16,819 nt of DNA from Bifidobacterium breve (GTDB lineage Bacteria > Actinomycetota > Actinomycetes > Mycobacteriales > Mycobacteriaceae), in assembly GCA_945882475.1 (NCBI GenBank), contig CAMCWJ010000023.1:1-16819 (forward strand). Reading direction: 5' to 3'. The notes under the pieces are model-generated. The model ran no database searches. It worked only from the letters and a program-made list of their open reading frames with translations, and had not been told where the DNA came from. Shown piece after piece: positions 13,953 to 16,819 of the stretch. The translations under genes were made by a program, and so were the position numbers. Position 1 is the first letter of the stretch, and each line of letters starts with the position of its first letter.

Positions 13953-14762
13953 ATGACAGGGCTTCTCGAAGGAAAGCGCATCCTGGTCTCGGGGATCATC
14001 ACCGACTCCTCGATCGCGTTCCATATCGCCCGGGTCGCGCAGGAGGCGGGCGCGGAGATCGTGTGCACCGGCTTCGCGCGGATGAATCTGATCAAACGGA
14101 TCATCGACCGGCTACCGACACCGGCGCCGCTGCTGGAACTCGATGTCCAGAACCCAGAGCACCTCGACACCCTCGCCGACCGGGTCACCGAGGTGATCGG
14201 CGCGGGCAACAAACTCGACGGCGTGGTGCACTCCATCGGTTACATGCCGCAGACCGGAATGGGTATCAACCCGTTCTTCGATGCGCCTTACGAGGACGTC
14301 GCCAAGGGCATTCACATCTCGGCGTACTCCTACGCATCGCTGGCCAAAGCCACCCTGCCGATCATGAACGCCGGCGGCTGCATCGTCGGCATGGACTTCG
14401 ATCCCACCCGCGCAATGCCCGCCTACAACTGGATGACGGTGGCCAAGAGCGCCCTGGAATCGGTCAACCGTTTCGTCGCCCGCGAAGCGGGCGCCTACGG
14501 CGTGCGGTCCAATCTGGTTGCGGCGGGGCCCATCCGGACACTGGCCATGAGTGCGATCGTCGGCGGCGCCCTGGGCGACGAAGCCGGCGAGCAGATGAAA
14601 CTGCTCGAGGAGGGTTGGGATCAGCGCTCCCCGCTGGGCTGGAACATGAAGGATCCGACCCCGGTGGCCAAGACGGTCTGCGCGCTGCTGTCAGACTGGC
14701 TGCCCGCCACCACCGGAACGATCATCTACGCCGACGGCGGCGCGAGCACCCAACTGCTGTGA
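13953..14762 (+). CDS. inhA: NADH-dependent enoyl-ACP reductase InhA
   Basis: InhA reduces trans-2-enoyl-ACP in FAS-II and is the target of isoniazid and ethionamide. Its 269 residues equal the M. tuberculosis length. Catalytic and pocket residues Phe149, Tyr158 and Lys165 are present. Positions linked to isoniazid resistance in M. tuberculosis have the susceptible residue here: Ile21, Ile47, Val78, Ser94, Ile95 and Ile194. Differences from the M. tuberculosis sequence I remember include Tyr97 for Phe, Ala42 for Asp and Cys38 for Leu. AAAGGA (13942-13947) lies 5 nt before the ATG. The stop codon overlaps the ferrochelatase start by one base (TGATG), so the two are translationally coupled. Expression is driven mainly from the fabG1 promoter. 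Confidence 0.98.
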   Translation: MTGLLEGKRILVSGIITDSSIAFHIARVAQEAGAEIVCTGFARMNLIKRIIDRLPTPAPLLELDVQNPEHLDTLADRVTEVIGAGNKLDGVVHSIGYMPQTGMGINPFFDAPYEDVAKGIHISAYSYASLAKATLPIMNAGGCIVGMDFDPTRAMPAYNWMTVAKSALESVNRFVAREAGAYGVRSNLVAAGPIRTLAMSAIVGGALGDEAGEQMKLLEEGWDQRSPLGWNMKDPTPVAKTVCALLSDWLPATTGTIIYADGGASTQLL

Positions 14763-15850
14763 TGACCGAACCCTTCGACGCACTGCTCCTGTTGTCCTTC
14801 GGTGGTCCTGAGGGCCCCGAGCAGGTCATGCCGTTCCTGGAACATGTCACCCGGGGCCGTGGAGTGCCGCCGGAGCGGCTGGTCGACGTCGCCGAGCACT
14901 ACCTGCATTTCGGCGGCGTCTCGCCGATCAACGCGATCAACCGCGCGTTGATCGACCAGATCCGGACCGAATTGGCGGGCCGGGGGGAGAACCTGCCGGT
15001 GTACTTCGGCAACCGCAACTCCGACCCGTTCATCGCCGACACCGTCGCGACGATGAAAGCCGACGGGATCAGACGGGCGGCGGTGTTCTCGACCTCAGCC
15101 TGGGGCGGCTACTCCGGGTGTACCCAGTATCAGGAGGACATCGCAGGCGCGCGGGCGGCGACCGGCGACGGGGCGCCGGAGTTGGTCAAGCTGCGCCAGT
15201 ACTTCGACCATCCGCTGCTGGTCACGATGTTCGCTGAGGCAATCGCCGACGCCGCCGCGACGCTGCCGTCGGAGGTGCGCGACAGCGCGCGGCTGGTGTT
15301 CACCGCGCACTCCATCCCGCTGCGCGCGGCCAACCGGTGCGGGGTGGATCTCTACCCCCGCCAGGTCGCGTACTCCTCGAGTCTCATCGCGGCGGCGGCC
15401 TGCTTCGACCAGTACGACCAGGTATGGCAATCCCGCTCGGGACCGCCCAGCGTGCCGTGGCTGGAACCCGATGTGGCCGAACATCTTTCGGCGCTGGCGG
15501 AGGCGGGCGCCAAGGCGGTCATCATTTGCCCGGTGGGCTTCGTCGCCGACCACATCGAGGTGATCTGGGATCTCGACAGCGAACTGGCCGAACAGGCCAA
15601 AGAACTCGGGGTCGCGTTCGCCAGGGCATCGACGCCGAACGCCCAACCCAGATTCGCTCAGTTGGCGCTCGGCCTTATGGACGAACTGCTCCTCGGCAGC
15701 GAACCGGCGAGAGTCGTTGGGCCGCAGCCGGTTCCGGGCTACGGAAACAGTATCAACGGCCGGTTCTGCACCGCCGACTGCGAGGCCAGTGCGCTGGCCG
15801 CCAGTGCTAGACCCGGTGGTCCGACCAGGCCGACTGCAGAATCGCACTGA
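14762..15850 (+). CDS. hemH: Ferrochelatase (coproporphyrin ferrochelatase, HemH/HemZ/CpfC)
   Basis: This enzyme inserts Fe2+ into the porphyrin late in haem synthesis; in actinobacteria the substrate is expected to be coproporphyrin III. It has 362 residues. The metal-site His183 is in TAHSIP and Glu266 in ADHIEV. LLLSFGGPEGP near the N-terminus and HFGGVSPIN (49-57) are family landmarks. Cysteines occur at 120, 193, 214, 256, 336 and 340; mycobacterial ferrochelatases are reported to hold a [2Fe-2S] cluster, with C-terminal cysteines as likely ligands. The start ATG shares one base with the inhA stop; the frame is open upstream within inhA but is not expected to be coding. The last 44 nt overlap the convergent Rv1486c-type gene. 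It is about 18 residues longer than the M. tuberculosis protein. Confidence 0.96.
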   Translation: MTEPFDALLLLSFGGPEGPEQVMPFLEHVTRGRGVPPERLVDVAEHYLHFGGVSPINAINRALIDQIRTELAGRGENLPVYFGNRNSDPFIADTVATMKADGIRRAAVFSTSAWGGYSGCTQYQEDIAGARAATGDGAPELVKLRQYFDHPLLVTMFAEAIADAAATLPSEVRDSARLVFTAHSIPLRAANRCGVDLYPRQVAYSSSLIAAAACFDQYDQVWQSRSGPPSVPWLEPDVAEHLSALAEAGAKAVIICPVGFVADHIEVIWDLDSELAEQAKELGVAFARASTPNAQPRFAQLALGLMDELLLGSEPARVVGPQPVPGYGNSINGRFCTADCEASALAASARPGGPTRPTAESH

Positions 15851-16676
15851 CCGCCGCCGACCGGGCCGCACGCACCACCGACGCCAGTGGTCGCACCGTG
15901 TCATCAAGGATGCGGGCCTCCGCCGCGCTCTGCGTGCTCGCCGACCCGGCGCTGACGGTGATGATCGCGTCGATGTGCGCAGCGGTGGACAGCACCCGCA
16001 GTGCCCGGGAGGGCGCGTGTTCGGGAATCCGGTGGTGGCTGTCGGCTTGCAGTAACTCCTCGACCAGAGCGCGCGGGTCGGCACACCCCTCGCCGGTCGA
16101 GCGCAGGCCGGCGAGGGTCTCTGCGGCCGACCGGACCGCCGAGCGCAGGGCGTACTCGGCGTCGCCCAGGCCGGGATGATCGGGGACCGGGCCGGTGGGC
16201 AGCGAGTAGACCGACCACGAGAGCGCAGGTGCCTCGGTCGGTGGAATCCCGTCCGCCATCTCCTCGGTGTCATCCCACTCGAACGCCGGCACCAGTCCGA
16301 TGGACTCGCCGTCGGGAGCCCGGATCACGATAGCTTCGCCGACGGCCACGGCGTCCCGGGCGAACTGGGTACCCGGCGCCAGACCCCGCACGTCGCCCGG
16401 CACGGGTTGCACCAGCGTGATAGCCGGGTGCGACCCCCAGTCGTCGTCGGGCCGACGGCCGGCAACGGTGCGCACCGTCTGCAACAGCGACATCGCACCA
16501 GGGTCGTCCAGATCCGGCCATGGCAATCCGGTACGCCCGGCGGCCACCGCGTCGTAGGCGGCGACCGAATGCGTTGGCGCCCATGCCAAAAGGGCATCAA
16601 GGACGTCGTCGGGGGCGGCATGACCGGCCAGCCACGCATTGGCCCATACCGACAGCGACACGCTGGGGCACCACAT
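15807..16676 (-). CDS. Conserved mycobacterial protein, Rv1486c type
   Basis: This is a 289-residue protein of unknown function that follows M. tuberculosis Rv1486c over its length. No signal peptide or membrane segment is seen. It is Ala-rich and soluble, with conserved-looking stretches LPWPDLDDPG, LVQPVPGDVRGL and GDAEYALRSAVRSAAE. The last is probably helical, as is the C-terminal third. No catalytic motif is recognised. GTG 16682 and ATG 16676 are both in frame. ATG is chosen because TACACT, a good -10, ends only 2 nt before the GTG but 8 nt before the ATG, which suits a leaderless transcript. The 3' end overlaps the ferrochelatase gene by 44 nt tail to tail. It is divergent from the nfeD-like gene. 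Confidence 0.88.
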   Translation of the reverse strand: MWCPSVSLSVWANAWLAGHAAPDDVLDALLAWAPTHSVAAYDAVAAGRTGLPWPDLDDPGAMSLLQTVRTVAGRRPDDDWGSHPAITLVQPVPGDVRGLAPGTQFARDAVAVGEAIVIRAPDGESIGLVPAFEWDDTEEMADGIPPTEAPALSWSVYSLPTGPVPDHPGLGDAEYALRSAVRSAAETLAGLRSTGEGCADPRALVEELLQADSHHRIPEHAPSRALRVLSTAAHIDAIITVSAGSASTQSAAEARILDDTVRPLASVVRAARSAAVSAILQSAWSDHRV

Positions 16677-16690
16677 GGGCACGCAGTGTA
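16677..16690 (-). promoter_or_regulatory. Candidate leaderless promoter of the Rv1486c-type gene
   Basis: On the minus strand TACACT (16690-16685) fits TANNNT and is 8 nt before ATG 16676. No Shine-Dalgarno sequence is present, so a transcript starting at or next to the ATG is likely. Confidence 0.5.
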
Positions 16691-16735
16691 GTTGCTCGGC
16701 GAATCCGGCCCGGCCCCTGCCGCGCCCGGCGGGGG

Positions 16736-16748
16736 TATCGTGAATTTC
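16736..16748 (+). promoter_or_regulatory. Candidate leaderless promoter of the nfeD-like gene
   Basis: TATCGT (16736-16741) fits TANNNT and is followed by exactly 7 nt before ATG 16749. It stands back to back with the promoter of the Rv1486c-type gene, the two -10 elements being 45 bp apart. Confidence 0.5.
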
Positions 16749-16819
16749 ATGTCCGCGGCCCTGGTCTGGCTACTCGTCGCGTTGGGGCTTGCCGGGGCGG
16801 AGGCGCTCACCGGTGACCT
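16749..16819 (+). CDS. NfeD-like membrane protein (Rv1487 type), 3' partial
   Basis: Only 23 codons are visible before the window ends. They encode a hydrophobic N-terminal helix (core LVWLLVALGLAGAEALTG). The GAEALTGD ending is the form seen at the start of Rv1487, a small NfeD-family membrane protein that in mycobacteria is followed by a stomatin/prohibitin-type gene. The family is linked to membrane microdomain organisation. Assignment rests on this short stretch and on gene order, so it is tentative. Confidence 0.65.
   Translation, partial: MSAALVWLLVALGLAGAEALTGD

Noticed and set aside
14063..14761. N-terminal extension of the ferrochelatase frame through most of inhA
   Set aside because: The extension reads as Arg/His-rich shadow of inhA; the family N-terminus FDALLLLSFGGPEGP begins right after ATG 14762.

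Overview
The window is high-GC actinobacterial chromosome and is clearly mycobacterial. It carries the fabG1-inhA-ferrochelatase block, the ripA-ripB-moxR1 block and an actinobacterial aconitase, all close in sequence and order to the M. tuberculosis Rv1471-Rv1487 region as I recall it. Genes that lie between these in M. tuberculosis are missing here: Rv1473A and the TetR gene Rv1474c next to acn, and Rv1482c before fabG1. An old-yellow-enzyme gene lies upstream of the thioredoxin. This points to a non-tuberculous, Mycolicibacterium-like species. This is core chromosome: I found no mobile element, CRISPR array, tRNA or rRNA.

Layout. Positions 2-781 hold the 3' part of an NADH:flavin oxidoreductase, followed on the same strand by a thioredoxin (836-1195), an EchA12-type crotonase (1222-2043) and an ABC-F ATPase (2073-3701). 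Aconitase lies convergently (3715-6573, minus). A divergent intergenic region with a 33-bp tandem repeat separates it from a small membrane protein of the Rv1476 type (6833-7429). Next comes an AT-richer 190-bp region carrying a striking 9-bp-phased array of GTNAC motifs, then the peptidoglycan endopeptidase genes ripA and ripB. These are followed by moxR1, a DUF58 gene and a VWA-domain membrane protein gene. A short spacer holds the fabG1 promoter, followed by fabG1, inhA and the ferrochelatase gene. A convergent Rv1486c-type gene overlaps the ferrochelatase 3' end, and the window closes with the first codons of an NfeD-type membrane protein.

How the genes fit together. The middle of the window is a cell-envelope module: secreted NlpC/P60 hydrolases that cut peptidoglycan during division, followed by an AAA+ MoxR ATPase with its usual DUF58 and VWA partners. 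The fabG1-inhA pair supplies two steps of FAS-II mycolic acid elongation, and inhA is directly coupled to ferrochelatase.

Regulation. The strongest non-coding signal is the GTNAC array before ripA, which looks like a multi-site target for the response regulator MtrA. A second theme is leaderless transcription: five genes (echA12, the Rv1476-like gene, fabG1, the Rv1486c-like gene and the nfeD-like gene) have a TANNNT hexamer 6-8 nt before the start codon. I found no wholly new system. The best leads are the array, the intergenic tandem repeat, the missing catalytic glutamates of the crotonase, and the local gene losses.
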